In this document: positions 23,252 through 32,061 of the stretch, one piece after another
How the letters are laid out: each line of letters opens with the position of its first letter
How positions within the stretch are numbered: the first letter of the stretch is position 1
NCBI GenBank assembly: GCA_902493795.1
Contig: CABUQZ010000018.1
Location: 1-37,484 of the forward strand
DNA: 37,484 nucleotides
Source: an uncultured Clostridium sp.
GTDB lineage: Bacteria; Bacillota_I; Bacilli_A; RF39; UBA660
Direction: 5' to 3'
Made by a program: the position numbers and the translations under genes
The notes under the pieces: generated by a model
Database searches by the model: none
What the model was told of the DNA's origin: nothing
Seen by the model: the letters and a program-made list of their open reading frames with translations, nothing else

Positions 23252-23989
23252 TTAACTTCTTGCAGCACCATCTACAGAAAGAATTGTACCAGTTACATAA
23301 CTAGCAAGTGGACTAGCTAAATATAAAAATGCATTAGCAACATCTCTAGGTTCACCAATTCTTCCAAGTGGAATAGTTCTAATCAATGGTTCAATCATTT
23401 CTTTTGGTAAAGCAGCTACCATATCAGTATTTGTAACTCCAGGAGCAACAGCATTAACTCTAATATTAAATGGGCCTAACTCTCTTGCTAAAGACTTAGT
23501 TAAACCATTAACTGCAAACTTACTTGCTGGATATCCAACACCACTAGGTTGACCATATAAGCTAACCATTGAACTAGTATTAATGATAACTCCTTCTTTT
23601 TTCTCTTTCATATAAGGAACAACAGCTTTAATAGTATTAAACATACCATTAACATTTAATTCCATAATATTACTAAAATCAGAAGCAGTAGTGTCATCAA
23701 TCTTCTTATTAGCAGATACTCCAGCATTATTTACTAAAATATCTACATGTCCATATTTTTCATAAACTTTTTTAACAACTTCGTTAACTTCATCAAAATT
23801 TCCTAATTTAGGGTAGAATCCATCAACTGTATAACCTAAACTATTAAATTCTTGAATAGCATGGTTTACGCTTTCTTCTTTAGAACCCCAAATAACAACT
23901 GTTCCTTTGTTTTCTAGAAATACTTTTGCAGTTTCAAATCCGATACCTCTAGTACCTCCAGTAATAATTGCAACTTTTCCTTCTAACAT
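23252..23989 (-). CDS. SDR-family oxidoreductase, FabG-like
   Basis: This 245-residue classical short-chain dehydrogenase/reductase has the NAD(P)-binding TGGTRGIG (10-17), NNAG (87-90), S140 and the catalytic pair Y153-K157 (YPASK). The sequence is closest in feel to 3-oxoacyl-ACP reductases (LARELGPFNIRVNAVAPGVTNTDM, YVTGTILSVDG). However, no fatty-acid genes are nearby, so it may reduce another substrate. RBS AGGAGG precedes the ATG. Monocistronic, ending at the bidirectional terminator. Confidence 0.88.
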   Translation of the reverse strand: MLEGKVAIITGGTRGIGFETAKVFLENKGTVVIWGSKEESVNHAIQEFNSLGYTVDGFYPKLGNFDEVNEVVKKVYEKYGHVDILVNNAGVSANKKIDDTTASDFSNIMELNVNGMFNTIKAVVPYMKEKKEGVIINTSSMVSLYGQPSGVGYPASKFAVNGLTKSLARELGPFNIRVNAVAPGVTNTDMVAALPKEMIEPLIRTIPLGRIGEPRDVANAFLYLASPLASYVTGTILSVDGAARS

Positions 23990-24119
23990 ATTATCCTCCT
24001 TATGCTAAATATTACATCTTAATTATAACAAAAACTATGAGAAAAAGTCTTAAAAAAAAGAGTAGTTGTCTTATCTTTACATATTCTTATAAAAAAATAA
24101 ACAAATACAAAAGATAAAA

Positions 24120-25058
24120 TTATCGATGTTTACGATATACAAGTATAGAATCCTTCATATTTTGATCTTTAAACTTTAATCCATGAGTCCCAATAAAAGA
24201 AATTAAAGAAGAATTATATTCCTTTAATAAATCAAATAGTTTATCTAGATTATATATAGGAGACCAATCTTCTTGATATTTTGTATCTTCTTTTGTTTGA
24301 AATAGATAACTTATCATTAATTGACCATTATCATTTAAAAATTTTGACATCTTATCTGTCATATCTTTAACTGATTCTCTTGATAGATATGTACCAATAT
24401 TTGATAGCCAAATATTATCATAATTCTTATCTAAACTTATTTTAAATAAATCCCCATTTATAAAATTAGGTTTAACTAATTTAATTCTATTTCTTGTTTC
24501 ATTATATTTTTTTTCACTTTCAAGATAACTATTACAACCGGTTATTACATAAGTTCTATCTTCATCTAAAGAAAATAAATTATTTCTAATATCAATAGGT
24601 CTAAATCTTTTAAATAACTCATTCCAAAATAAGTATGATTCATAATCAAGTGAAGAAATCGTTTCTTTAATTTTTTCAAATCTCTTTTTGTTAAATACGT
24701 TTTTGTTATCACTAAAAACTTTAGGATAATCTTTAAATCTTAAAAATTCCAAAAACTCATCAATATCTAAACATATTATTGCAGCTAATTTTAAATAATA
24801 ATAATATTTTGCATATGGATTTACATCTAGTAGGGTAACATCATCACAACCATTTAGAATGGAATTAATAGCTTGGTCCCCAGAACTTCCAACAGTTAAT
24901 AATGATTTATCAAATAAATCAAAATATTTGATATAACCAGCTATGTTTTCAGTAGTAAAAGGATATATTTTACTAAATTTCCAATTATCATCATATATTA
25001 ACTTACCATTACAAATTTTAATGGCGTTTTCAAGGTTCAAATCTAAATTTAAATTCAC
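24120..25058 (-). CDS. DUF3419-like SAM-fold protein
   Basis: This 312-residue protein has the Rossmann-type SAM-binding pattern: LLTVGSSGDQAINSILNGCDDVTLLDVNPYAKYY (about 53-86), with the acidic residue D78 after strand 2. Similar sequences are annotated DUF3419, related to BtaA-type aminocarboxypropyl transferases of betaine lipids, or as class I methyltransferases. The substrate is unknown. The start is probably GTG 25058; no ATG or strong RBS is near it. No terminator is evident after its stop. It sits alone between the SDR gene and a broken small gene. Confidence 0.65.
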   Translation of the reverse strand: MNLNLDLNLENAIKICNGKLIYDDNWKFSKIYPFTTENIAGYIKYFDLFDKSLLTVGSSGDQAINSILNGCDDVTLLDVNPYAKYYYYLKLAAIICLDIDEFLEFLRFKDYPKVFSDNKNVFNKKRFEKIKETISSLDYESYLFWNELFKRFRPIDIRNNLFSLDEDRTYVITGCNSYLESEKKYNETRNRIKLVKPNFINGDLFKISLDKNYDNIWLSNIGTYLSRESVKDMTDKMSKFLNDNGQLMISYLFQTKEDTKYQEDWSPIYNLDKLFDLLKEYNSSLISFIGTHGLKFKDQNMKDSILVYRKHR

Positions 25059-25269
25059 AATTTATCAACTCACATTTCACAAGTATAAAGCTTGAAGGTC
25101 ATAATTGAAAGTTTTTTATAGAAGAATATATTAACATAAAAAATATATATCTTAAACTAATTTCAATTAATATTATACTTTACTAAAGATAAATTATTTT
25201 TATTATACATTTAAAAAAATTACAAACGTTCATCAATATATTCATAAATTACTAGGAAAAGTTATTTTA
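25059..25269. other. Gene-free AT-rich spacer
   Basis: Very AT-rich. On the minus strand there are TATAAT-like hexamers but no convincing -35 element, and I see no reading frame or RNA here. Confidence 0.5.
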
Positions 25270-25443
25270 TTAATTTTTATGTTCTTTTAGAGTAGGCACT
25301 TTAAAATTGTCATTTTTAATTAAATAAGATATAACAATATTTGCAATTTCATCTTCTAATTCGCAAGGTAAAACTAAATGATCTCGTTCTATTAGAAATT
25401 ATGTGTTATTAATTATACTTTCTATACTATCATCGTTAATCAT
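25270..25443 (-). pseudogene. Small gene interrupted by one in-frame stop
   Basis: From ATG 25443 (RBS AAGGAG upstream) the frame reads MINDDSIESIINNT, then TAA (25401-25399), then continues in the same frame FLIERDHLVLPCELEDEIAN and on to KVPTLKEHKN with a normal stop at 25270. Fifty-seven codons plus one nonsense codon suggest a recently inactivated small protein. No family is recognised. Confidence 0.5.
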
Positions 25444-25495
25444 AGAAATCTAATCTCCTTGAAATTTGCTAGATATTATAACACATTTTTAGCCA

Positions 25496-25525
25496 AATAA
25501 AAACTCGAAACATAAAAGATCGAGT
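25496..25525 (-). terminator. Terminator of the tRNA-Arg gene
   Basis: On the minus strand ACTCGA / TCGAGT with an 11-nt loop is followed by TTTTATTT. It ends just after the tRNA. Confidence 0.75.
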
Positions 25526-25537
25526 CTAGTACAAATA

Positions 25538-25613
25538 TGGTGTCCCCGGTAGGACTCGAACCCACATCGGTCCCTTAGGAGGGGACTGCTCTATCCTGCT
25601 GAGCTACGAGAAC
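25538..25613 (-). tRNA. tRNA-Arg, anticodon CCU
   Basis: A 76-nt cloverleaf on the minus strand: acceptor GTTCTCG pairs with CGGGGAC (G-U pairs allowed), with encoded CCA end. The D-arm contains TAGCTCAGCAGGATAGAGCA. The anticodon stem GTCCC / GGGAC holds loop CTCCTAA, giving anticodon CCU, which reads AGG. The T-arm has GGTTCGAGTCC. Confidence 0.95.
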
Positions 25614-25622
25614 AACAAAATG

Positions 25623-25628
25623 ATTATA
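25623..25628 (-). promoter_or_regulatory. -10 element for tRNA-Arg
   Basis: TATAAT on the minus strand, 10 bp upstream of the tRNA 5' end; the -35 (TTTTAA, 17 bp away) is weak. Confidence 0.4.
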
Positions 25629-25661
25629 GCACTAAATCTTTAAATTTAAAAGTATTTGTAC

Positions 25662-25667
25662 TATAAT
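25662..25667 (+). promoter_or_regulatory. -10 element for the VanZ-RDD gene
   Basis: TATAAT with a weak TTTAAA 17 bp upstream (25639-25644). It is divergent from the tRNA promoter. Confidence 0.4.
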
Positions 25668-25697
25668 AAAAATGTAAAAAGTAGAGGAGGTAAAAAT

Positions 25698-26825
25698 ATG
25701 AACGTGTATATGGTACCCATCAAGGTAGGAATAATAGTATTTCCTATAATTGCATTATTAATAACGTTACCATATATGATAAAACAATATCATAAATATG
25801 GATCAATTCCATTTTTAAGAACCTTTATAGTATATTCATTTATATTATACTTATTAATAGCTTGGTTTATGGTTATACTTCCACTACCAAAAATAGAAGA
25901 AGTAGCAAAAATGACCCGTCCATGGGCTCAATTAATTCCATTTGATGCTTTAAGAGTAATAATAGAGTCATCAAACTTCAATATACTTGATTTTAGTACT
26001 TATATAGATACTCTTAAAAATCCACCAGTATATCAAATGCTATTTAACTTTGTTTTAACTATTCCTTTTGGTGTCTATTTAAGATATTACTTCAATAGAA
26101 AATGGTGGGAAGTACTAACATGTTCATTTATGTTAAGTTTCTTCTTTGAAGTAACGCAGTTTAGCTGTTTATTTGGAATATATCCAAGACCATACCGAAT
26201 GTTTGATGTAGATGACTTAATAGTAAACACTTTAGGTGGAATGATAGGATATTTCATAACACCATTATTTAGTAAGATCTTGCCATCAAGAGATAAACTT
26301 GACGAGAAAGCTTATTTGAAAGGCGAAAAAGTATCATTTCCAAGAAAAGCAATTGCAACATTAATCGATTTCATAATAGTATGTATTATAACTTTTTCTG
26401 GAATATTAGAAAGAAACACCCTTGATTTATCAATATTAATGTTAGTATTTTTAGCCTATACAATTTTATTTTCAGTATTACTAAGAGGGAAAACACTAGG
26501 AAAAATAATAGTAGGAATAAAAGTAGTAGGTGATGATGGTAAAAAAGCAAGAATAGATCAAATACTTCTAAGGTATCTTATTAAATATGTCTTGTATTTT
26601 GAAGTATATCATGCAACACTGGTAATTCTTCCTACAAATGATAGTGGAAGCTATAAATATATAATAATAATGATAATATATATGATGTTATCAATAATAT
26701 ATCTAAAAACGTTTATAAATATTTTTAGAAAAAATAAGCCTCAAGTATACGAATCACTAAGTCATACAAAGTATGTAAGCACGATAAAAAATAAGAAAAA
26801 TAAAGAAATAGAAGGAGTCAATTAA
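25698..26825 (+). CDS. VanZ-RDD fusion membrane protein
   Basis: This 375-residue membrane protein joins two families. Residues 1 to about 195 are VanZ-like: four to five helices with the WFMVILPLPKI, NFVLTIPFGVYLRYY, FFFEVTQF and RMFDVDDLIVNTLGGMIGY signature. Residues about 215-365 are an RDD domain (FPRKAIATLIDFIIV, LRGKTLGKIIVGIKVV). VanZ members raise resistance to lipoglycopeptides by unknown means; RDD proteins are linked to ion transport or membrane stress. ATG 25698 has RBS GAGGAGGT, so the longer frame from 25656 is not used. It ends in its own terminator. Confidence 0.85.
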   Translation: MNVYMVPIKVGIIVFPIIALLITLPYMIKQYHKYGSIPFLRTFIVYSFILYLLIAWFMVILPLPKIEEVAKMTRPWAQLIPFDALRVIIESSNFNILDFSTYIDTLKNPPVYQMLFNFVLTIPFGVYLRYYFNRKWWEVLTCSFMLSFFFEVTQFSCLFGIYPRPYRMFDVDDLIVNTLGGMIGYFITPLFSKILPSRDKLDEKAYLKGEKVSFPRKAIATLIDFIIVCIITFSGILERNTLDLSILMLVFLAYTILFSVLLRGKTLGKIIVGIKVVGDDGKKARIDQILLRYLIKYVLYFEVYHATLVILPTNDSGSYKYIIIMIIYMMLSIIYLKTFINIFRKNKPQVYESLSHTKYVSTIKNKKNKEIEGVN

Positions 26826-26838
26826 GTTGACTTCTTTT
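26814..26838 (+). terminator. Terminator after the VanZ-RDD gene
   Basis: GGAGTCAA / TTGACTTC with loop TTAAG and four T. The first arm includes the last codons of the gene. Confidence 0.75.
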
Positions 26839-26908
26839 AATGTCAAAATTCTTCAATTTTATAGACACTATTTGATAATTTTGCTATATTTTATTATAGA
26901 GGTAGAAT

Positions 26909-27919
26909 ATGAATAAGAAGACTAAAAAGAAATTATATACACTTTTATTTGTAGCAATTGTATTATGCTTTACATATTTTTTTAATAAAGATTTATTTAA
27001 TGAATTAAAAAATAGTGTTTATGAAGAAATTTTTGAAATTCCAACTGAAAAAGTAAAAGATAAAGATAAGGACAAAAACAAAGACAAAGATGAACCTACA
27101 ATTTCATCTACAAGTATAGAAAAAATAGATGAAGTTGATAAAATTGAATTAACTGATGATTTAACAATATTTTATCTAGATGTAGGGCAAGCTGATTCTA
27201 CGCTTATAAAATCACAAGATAAATATATGCTTATCGATGCTGGAAACAATAAAGATGGAAGAAAACTTGTAGATTATTTTAAAAAATTAGGAATAGAATC
27301 TTTTGAATATGTTGTTGGAACACATGCCCATGAAGATCATATTGGTGGAATGGACGATATAATAGATAATTTTAAGATAAAAAACTTCTATATGCCTGAT
27401 GACATTACAACTACTAAAACTTTTGAAGATGTCTTAGATTCCTTAGAAAAAAATAATGTAACATTTAAAACGCCAGAAATAGGAACAAAATTAAAACTAG
27501 GACAGTCAAATATTGAAATACTTTATGTAGCAAAAGATAAGGAAGATTTAAATGATGACTCAATAGTACTTAAATTAACTTATAAAAACACATCTTTTCT
27601 CTTCACTGGAGATGCTACAAACAATGTAGAAAAAGAAATATTAGATTCAAATTTAGAAAGTACTATATTAAAAGTAGGTCATCATGGTTCAAAATATAGC
27701 TCTTCTGCAAATTTTTTAACAAAAGTTAGACCTAAGTATGCTATAATATCCTGTGGTAAGAAAAATGACTATGGTCATCCTCATGATATCACAGTAAAAA
27801 AACTAGAAAAATTAAATAGTAAAATCTATAGAACAGATGAATTAGGTACCATAGTTGCTATATCAGATGGAGATAATATAACATTTAAAAATATCAAAAC
27901 TGATACAAATGGAGAATAA
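26909..27919 (+). CDS. ComEC-like stand-alone metallo-beta-lactamase-fold hydrolase
   Basis: This 336-residue protein has an N-terminal membrane helix (about 7-22), a Lys/Asp-rich linker (50-62), then a ComEC/Rec2-type metallo-beta-lactamase domain: FYLDVGQADSTLI, GTHAHEDHIGG (zinc ligands), FTGDA, LKVGHHGSKYSSS and YGHPHD. It probably acts outside the membrane as a hydrolase or nuclease. The C-terminal part resembles that of ComEC in this window, so the two are paralogues; here there is no Competence membrane core. It is coupled to a DUF3006 gene, a pairing common in Gram-positives. RBS TAGAGGTAG precedes the ATG. Confidence 0.85.
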   Translation: MNKKTKKKLYTLLFVAIVLCFTYFFNKDLFNELKNSVYEEIFEIPTEKVKDKDKDKNKDKDEPTISSTSIEKIDEVDKIELTDDLTIFYLDVGQADSTLIKSQDKYMLIDAGNNKDGRKLVDYFKKLGIESFEYVVGTHAHEDHIGGMDDIIDNFKIKNFYMPDDITTTKTFEDVLDSLEKNNVTFKTPEIGTKLKLGQSNIEILYVAKDKEDLNDDSIVLKLTYKNTSFLFTGDATNNVEKEILDSNLESTILKVGHHGSKYSSSANFLTKVRPKYAIISCGKKNDYGHPHDITVKKLEKLNSKIYRTDELGTIVAISDGDNITFKNIKTDTNGE

Positions 27920-27920
27920 A

Positions 27921-28148
27921 ATGAAAAAATTAGAAAAATATGCAGTAGATAGAATAGAAGGAAAATTTGCTATTTTAGAAAACTTAGAAACAAAAGAAAT
28001 AAAGCTTGTCGAATTACTTCTTTTACCTGTAGTAAAAGAAAAAGATATCTTAGTTTATCAAGATAATCTTTATATGATTGATGATGTAGAAAGAAGAAAA
28101 AGACTGAGATTAATAAGTGAGAAGTTAAAAAAATTAAAAAATAAATAA
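27921..28148 (+). CDS. DUF3006-family small protein
   Basis: This 75-residue protein opens YAVDRIEGKFAILENLETKE, the form of DUF3006, small predicted beta-rich proteins usually encoded beside ComEC-like hydrolases. Its function is unknown; a role as partner is inferred from that linkage. GGAG (27911-27914) sits within the end of the hydrolase gene, so I take ATG 27921 over the in-frame ATG at 27909. Confidence 0.7.
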   Translation: MKKLEKYAVDRIEGKFAILENLETKEIKLVELLLLPVVKEKDILVYQDNLYMIDDVERRKRLRLISEKLKKLKNK

Positions 28149-28171
28149 TCATTTTGTTAAGAAGGTGTGTT

Positions 28172-30487
28172 ATGAATAGATTTAATCCAAAGCCATCTGA
28201 TGGTTTAACGAGTGTTCAAGTAGAAGAGCGATTAAAAGAAAATTTAAACTATACTGATGTTTCGGTTCCAACAAAAACAATAGGTAGAATAATAAGTGAT
28301 AACTTTTTCACTTTATTTAACTTTTTAAATTTTGGTCTTGCTGCAGCAATTTTTTTAGTGGGACAATATAAAAATATGATTTTTATAGGTACAGTAATTT
28401 TTAACATAATTATTAGTACAGTTCAAGAAATAAGAGCTAAAAAAATAGTGGACCAATTATCATTAATAAGTCAATCTAAAGTAGTAGTTATAAGAAATAA
28501 AAAGAAAGAAGAAATACTAAGAGAATCTTTAGTACTTGATGATATAGTTGAATTAAGAGTCGGAACACAAGTAGTAGCAGACTCTATTGTATTAGAAGGA
28601 ACATGTTTAGCAAATGAATCTTTTATTACTGGAGAGCAAACTCCTATAGAAAAGAAAAAAGGAGATATGGTTTTATCAGGAAGCTTCATAACAGGTGGAA
28701 CTGTACTTGCTAAAGTAGAACACGTTAAAGAAGATAATTACACATCAATAATAAGTAAAGATGCTAAATACATAAAAAAATTAAACTCAGTATTAATGAT
28801 ATCTTTAAATAAAATAATAAAATATCTATCATTTGCAATAGTACCGGTTGGTATTTTAATGATGTTTAATCAGTATTTTATTGCAGGAAGTGACTTTGAA
28901 CTTGCAACACTTAATACTTGTGCAGCCTTAATTGGAATGTTACCAGATGGCTTAATACTACTTACAAGTACAGTTCTTGCTGTATCAGTAATAAGATTAA
29001 GTAAGTATAAAGTATTAGTACAAGAATTATATTGTATTGAAACACTTGCAAGAGTAGACGTATTATGTCTTGATAAAACAGGTACAATTACAGAAGGGGT
29101 AATGGAAGTAGTAGATTTTATTCCAAACGTAAAGTATTCTAAAGAAGAAGTTGAAAAACTACTAGATAAATTATGCCACTCAATCGAAGATGTTTCACCA
29201 ACAATGAATGCTATAAGAAATAAATTTGAAACGAAAAAAGGAAAGCCTCTTGACTTCAAGAAAGTTATTCCATTTTCATCAGATAAAAAGTATTCTAAAG
29301 TAGAATTAGAAGACCTAAGTTATTATTTAGGAGCTCCAGAATACATTATAAAAGATAGTAATTATGATGAATATTCAAAAGATTATAGAACGCTTCTTCT
29401 AGCAGTTGAAGAAAATGGTAAAAAGTCTCCTATTGCAGTAATTCTAATCCAGGATAAAATAAGAAAAGAAGCTAAAAATACTCTAAAATACTTTAAAGAG
29501 CAAGGAGTAGAAATAAAAATAATATCAGGAGATAACCCAGTTACAATATCGCAAATTGCTAAAAGAGTAGGAATAGATAATTACGATAAGTATTGTGATT
29601 TATCAAAGATAAACACGAAAGAAGAACTTAAAGAAGCTTATTTAAATAACACAATCTTTGGAAGAGTAAAACCAGATCAAAAGAAAAGTCTAATCCTTTT
29701 AATAAAAGAATTAGGTCATACTGTTGCAATGACAGGTGATGGAGTAAATGATGTATTAGCACTTAAAGAAGCAGATTGTAGTATTGCTATGGCATCAGGT
29801 TCTGATGCTGCAAGAAACGTAAGCCAGTTAGTATTAATGAATTCAAACTTTGATGCTTTGCCACCAGTAGTAGCAGAAGGAAGACGTTGTATTAATAATA
29901 TTGGAAGAAGTGCATCCCTTTTCTTAACAAAAACAATTTACACAATACTAATAGTATTAATGGTATTATTTACAGGATTTAATTATCCATATCATCCAAT
30001 ACACTTAAGCTTAATGAATTTAATAACGATAGGAGCACCATCACTAGTACTTGCTCTTGAACCAAATAGAGATAGAGTAAAAGGGAATTTCTTAGTAAAA
30101 ATAATTGCTAATGCACTTCCAACAGCATTAACAGTATTTTCAACAATATTTATATTTTTCTTTTTAACAAATGATGCAGGATTAACTCCTATAGAAGAAT
30201 CAACTATTTCAGTGTTATTAACAACCATAATAATGCTTATTTATCAGTATAAATTATGTAAACCATTTAACACTATAAGAAGAATTTTAATGATTACAAT
30301 GTGTTTAATATTCTCAGTTGAAATATTATTCTTTAAAGGATTTTTCTCATTAGCAGAATTTGATATTGGTATGTATTTATTAGCAGCATTATTAATAGTT
30401 TTAGCGCTATTATTGTGGGAAATTTACAATAAATGTTTTGATTATATTAGGAAAAATAGTAAAATTTTTGCTAAAATGATGGAATAA
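28172..30487 (+). CDS. P-type cation ATPase (CtpE/calcium-ATPase-like)
   Basis: This 771-residue P-type ATPase pumps cations using ATP. Motifs: A-domain TGEQ (153-156, usually TGES), TM4 MLPDGLILLTS, phosphorylation site D301-KTGT, GDGVND (522-527) and a C-terminal helix bundle. The MLPDGL in place of the usual PEGL/PEGLP is shared by CtpE-like enzymes, for which a calcium role has been reported; the ion here is not proven. ATG 28172 has RBS AAGAAGGTG; TTG 28154 is not needed. It follows the DUF3006 gene by 23 bp and ends at a terminator. Confidence 0.85.
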   Translation: MNRFNPKPSDGLTSVQVEERLKENLNYTDVSVPTKTIGRIISDNFFTLFNFLNFGLAAAIFLVGQYKNMIFIGTVIFNIIISTVQEIRAKKIVDQLSLISQSKVVVIRNKKKEEILRESLVLDDIVELRVGTQVVADSIVLEGTCLANESFITGEQTPIEKKKGDMVLSGSFITGGTVLAKVEHVKEDNYTSIISKDAKYIKKLNSVLMISLNKIIKYLSFAIVPVGILMMFNQYFIAGSDFELATLNTCAALIGMLPDGLILLTSTVLAVSVIRLSKYKVLVQELYCIETLARVDVLCLDKTGTITEGVMEVVDFIPNVKYSKEEVEKLLDKLCHSIEDVSPTMNAIRNKFETKKGKPLDFKKVIPFSSDKKYSKVELEDLSYYLGAPEYIIKDSNYDEYSKDYRTLLLAVEENGKKSPIAVILIQDKIRKEAKNTLKYFKEQGVEIKIISGDNPVTISQIAKRVGIDNYDKYCDLSKINTKEELKEAYLNNTIFGRVKPDQKKSLILLIKELGHTVAMTGDGVNDVLALKEADCSIAMASGSDAARNVSQLVLMNSNFDALPPVVAEGRRCINNIGRSASLFLTKTIYTILIVLMVLFTGFNYPYHPIHLSLMNLITIGAPSLVLALEPNRDRVKGNFLVKIIANALPTALTVFSTIFIFFFLTNDAGLTPIEESTISVLLTTIIMLIYQYKLCKPFNTIRRILMITMCLIFSVEILFFKGFFSLAEFDIGMYLLAALLIVLALLLWEIYNKCFDYIRKNSKIFAKMME

Positions 30488-30493
30488 GAACAA

Positions 30494-30527
30494 AATGCTT
30501 TAACAATTTAGTTAGGGTATTTTTTTC
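30494..30527 (+). terminator. Terminator after the P-type ATPase
   Basis: AATGCTTTAAC / GTTAGGGTATT, 11 pairs with G-U, loop AATTTA, then seven T. Confidence 0.8.
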
Positions 30528-30528
30528 T

Positions 30529-30557
30529 TTGTCAATTTATAAATAATATGCTATAAT
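30529..30557 (+). promoter_or_regulatory. Promoter of the pssA-psd-frr unit
   Basis: TTGTCA (30529-30534), 17 bp, TATAAT (30552-30557). The start codon is 30 bp downstream of the -10. Confidence 0.75.
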
Positions 30558-30587
30558 CATTTTATAGAGTTCGAAGAAGAGGTATTT

Positions 30588-31199
30588 ATGTTTATAGGTA
30601 AGTATAATAAGTCATTAATATTAAGTTATTTAGGAGTTTTGTTTTCTGTTGTTGGAATGTTTTATGCTGTAACTTCTAACTTTAAAGTATCGATGATATG
30701 CCTAGTTCTTGCAGGAGTGTGTGATACTTTCGATGGAAAATTTGCTAGAATGTGTAAAAGAGATAAAGATGAAGAAATGTTTGGAATTCAACTTGATTCC
30801 CTTGCAGATACAATCGATTTTGTGTGTTTCCCAATAGTATTTGGACTAGCTCTTGGATTTAATAAATGGTACAATGTTATATCTTACGTTTTACTAGCTA
30901 TGTGTGGAATACAAAGATTATGTCATTTTAACGTATTAGTTATTAATAAAAAAGATAAAGGACCAGTTAAGTTTTATAGTGGACTTCCAGTAACATCAAC
31001 ATCAATTTCATTTCCTTTATTTTGGTTGATTGGAAATTATCTTCCAGCTAGTGCTTATCCAATAATTTATCCAACACTTACATATTTAACAGCTATATTA
31101 TTTATATTAAATGTTAAAGTTCCCAAACCAAGAGGTATTGCATATCCAATAATTGCTTTAGCATCAGTTATTGGTATTGTCTTGATTTGTTTAGTATAA
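30588..31199 (+). CDS. pssA: CDP-diacylglycerol--serine O-phosphatidyltransferase
   Basis: This 203-residue membrane enzyme makes phosphatidylserine from CDP-diacylglycerol and serine. The CDP-alcohol phosphatidyltransferase motif is present: DTFDGKFAR then G and DxxxD (MFGIQLDSLADTIDF). About six membrane segments follow or precede it. The assignment to the serine enzyme is strengthened by psd, its next-step partner, starting at the overlapping TAATG. RBS AGAGG precedes the ATG. Confidence 0.9.
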   Translation: MFIGKYNKSLILSYLGVLFSVVGMFYAVTSNFKVSMICLVLAGVCDTFDGKFARMCKRDKDEEMFGIQLDSLADTIDFVCFPIVFGLALGFNKWYNVISYVLLAMCGIQRLCHFNVLVINKKDKGPVKFYSGLPVTSTSISFPLFWLIGNYLPASAYPIIYPTLTYLTAILFILNVKVPKPRGIAYPIIALASVIGIVLICLV

Positions 31200-32059
31200 T
31201 GACTAAAGTAATAGATAGAAAAACAAAAAAAATAACTGAAGAAGCTTCTCCTAAGGGGGGGAGTTTTTTATACAATAATTTTTGGGGACGTATTGTATTA
31301 AAACTTGTAAACAAAAGATTTACTTCGCGTATTGCTGGATCTTACATGAACAAAAAAATATCAACAAAACATATATCAAATTTTATTAAAGATAATAAAA
31401 TAGATATGAGTGAATATGAAAAAGTAGAATATAAGTCATTTAATGATTTCTTTTCAAGAAAGATAAAATCGGGTAAAAGACCTTTTTCAACTATAAAAAC
31501 AGATTTTTGTGCACCATGTGACTCCAAGTTAACGATTTATAAACTAAAAGATGATGAAGAATTCATAATAAAAAATAAAAAGTATACTCTAGAATCAATA
31601 TTAAAAGATAAAGAGTTAGCTAAAAAATATAAAAATGGCTATTTTTTAGTATTTAGATTATCAGTAGATGACTACCATCGTTATGCTTATGTTGATGATG
31701 GAAAACTTTTAAAAAGAAAACAAATTAAAGGAGTTCTAAATACGGTTGGACCAATCGCTTTTGATAGATTTAAAGTATATGAAGAAAATCAAAGAGAATA
31801 CGAAGTATTAAAAACAGATAACTTTGATGAAATAATAGCAATGGAAGTAGGAGCTCTTCTTGTAGGGAAGATAGTAAATCATAAAAAAGAAAGCTTTAAA
31901 AGAGGAGAAGAAAAAGGCTATTTCAAGTTTGGTGGATCAACAGTAGTAATCATAGTAAAAGAAAATATCTTAAAAATTGATAAAGATCTTTTAGAAAACT
32001 CAAAAAACAAACTTGAAACAAAAGTTAAACAAGGGGAAAGAATAGCAAAGAGGTTGTAA
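31199..32059 (+). CDS. psd: Phosphatidylserine decarboxylase
   Basis: This 286-residue enzyme decarboxylates phosphatidylserine to phosphatidylethanolamine at the membrane. The proenzyme self-cleavage motif is G245-G-S247-T (FKFGGSTVVIIV), where S247 becomes the pyruvoyl group. Upstream are DYHRYAYVDDG (catalytic His/Asp) and the N-terminal KSFNDFFSRKIKSG. Its ATG overlaps the pssA stop by 1 nt; a TTG 12 nt earlier in pssA is rejected as start. The adjacent pssA/psd pair shows the organism makes phosphatidylethanolamine. Confidence 0.93.
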   Translation: MTKVIDRKTKKITEEASPKGGSFLYNNFWGRIVLKLVNKRFTSRIAGSYMNKKISTKHISNFIKDNKIDMSEYEKVEYKSFNDFFSRKIKSGKRPFSTIKTDFCAPCDSKLTIYKLKDDEEFIIKNKKYTLESILKDKELAKKYKNGYFLVFRLSVDDYHRYAYVDDGKLLKRKQIKGVLNTVGPIAFDRFKVYEENQREYEVLKTDNFDEIIAMEVGALLVGKIVNHKKESFKRGEEKGYFKFGGSTVVIIVKENILKIDKDLLENSKNKLETKVKQGERIAKRL

Positions 32060-32061
32060 AT

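Noticed and set aside
28870..29259. 129-codon open frame opposite the P-type ATPase
   Set aside because: Antisense to a well-conserved motif region, with no RBS or family features.
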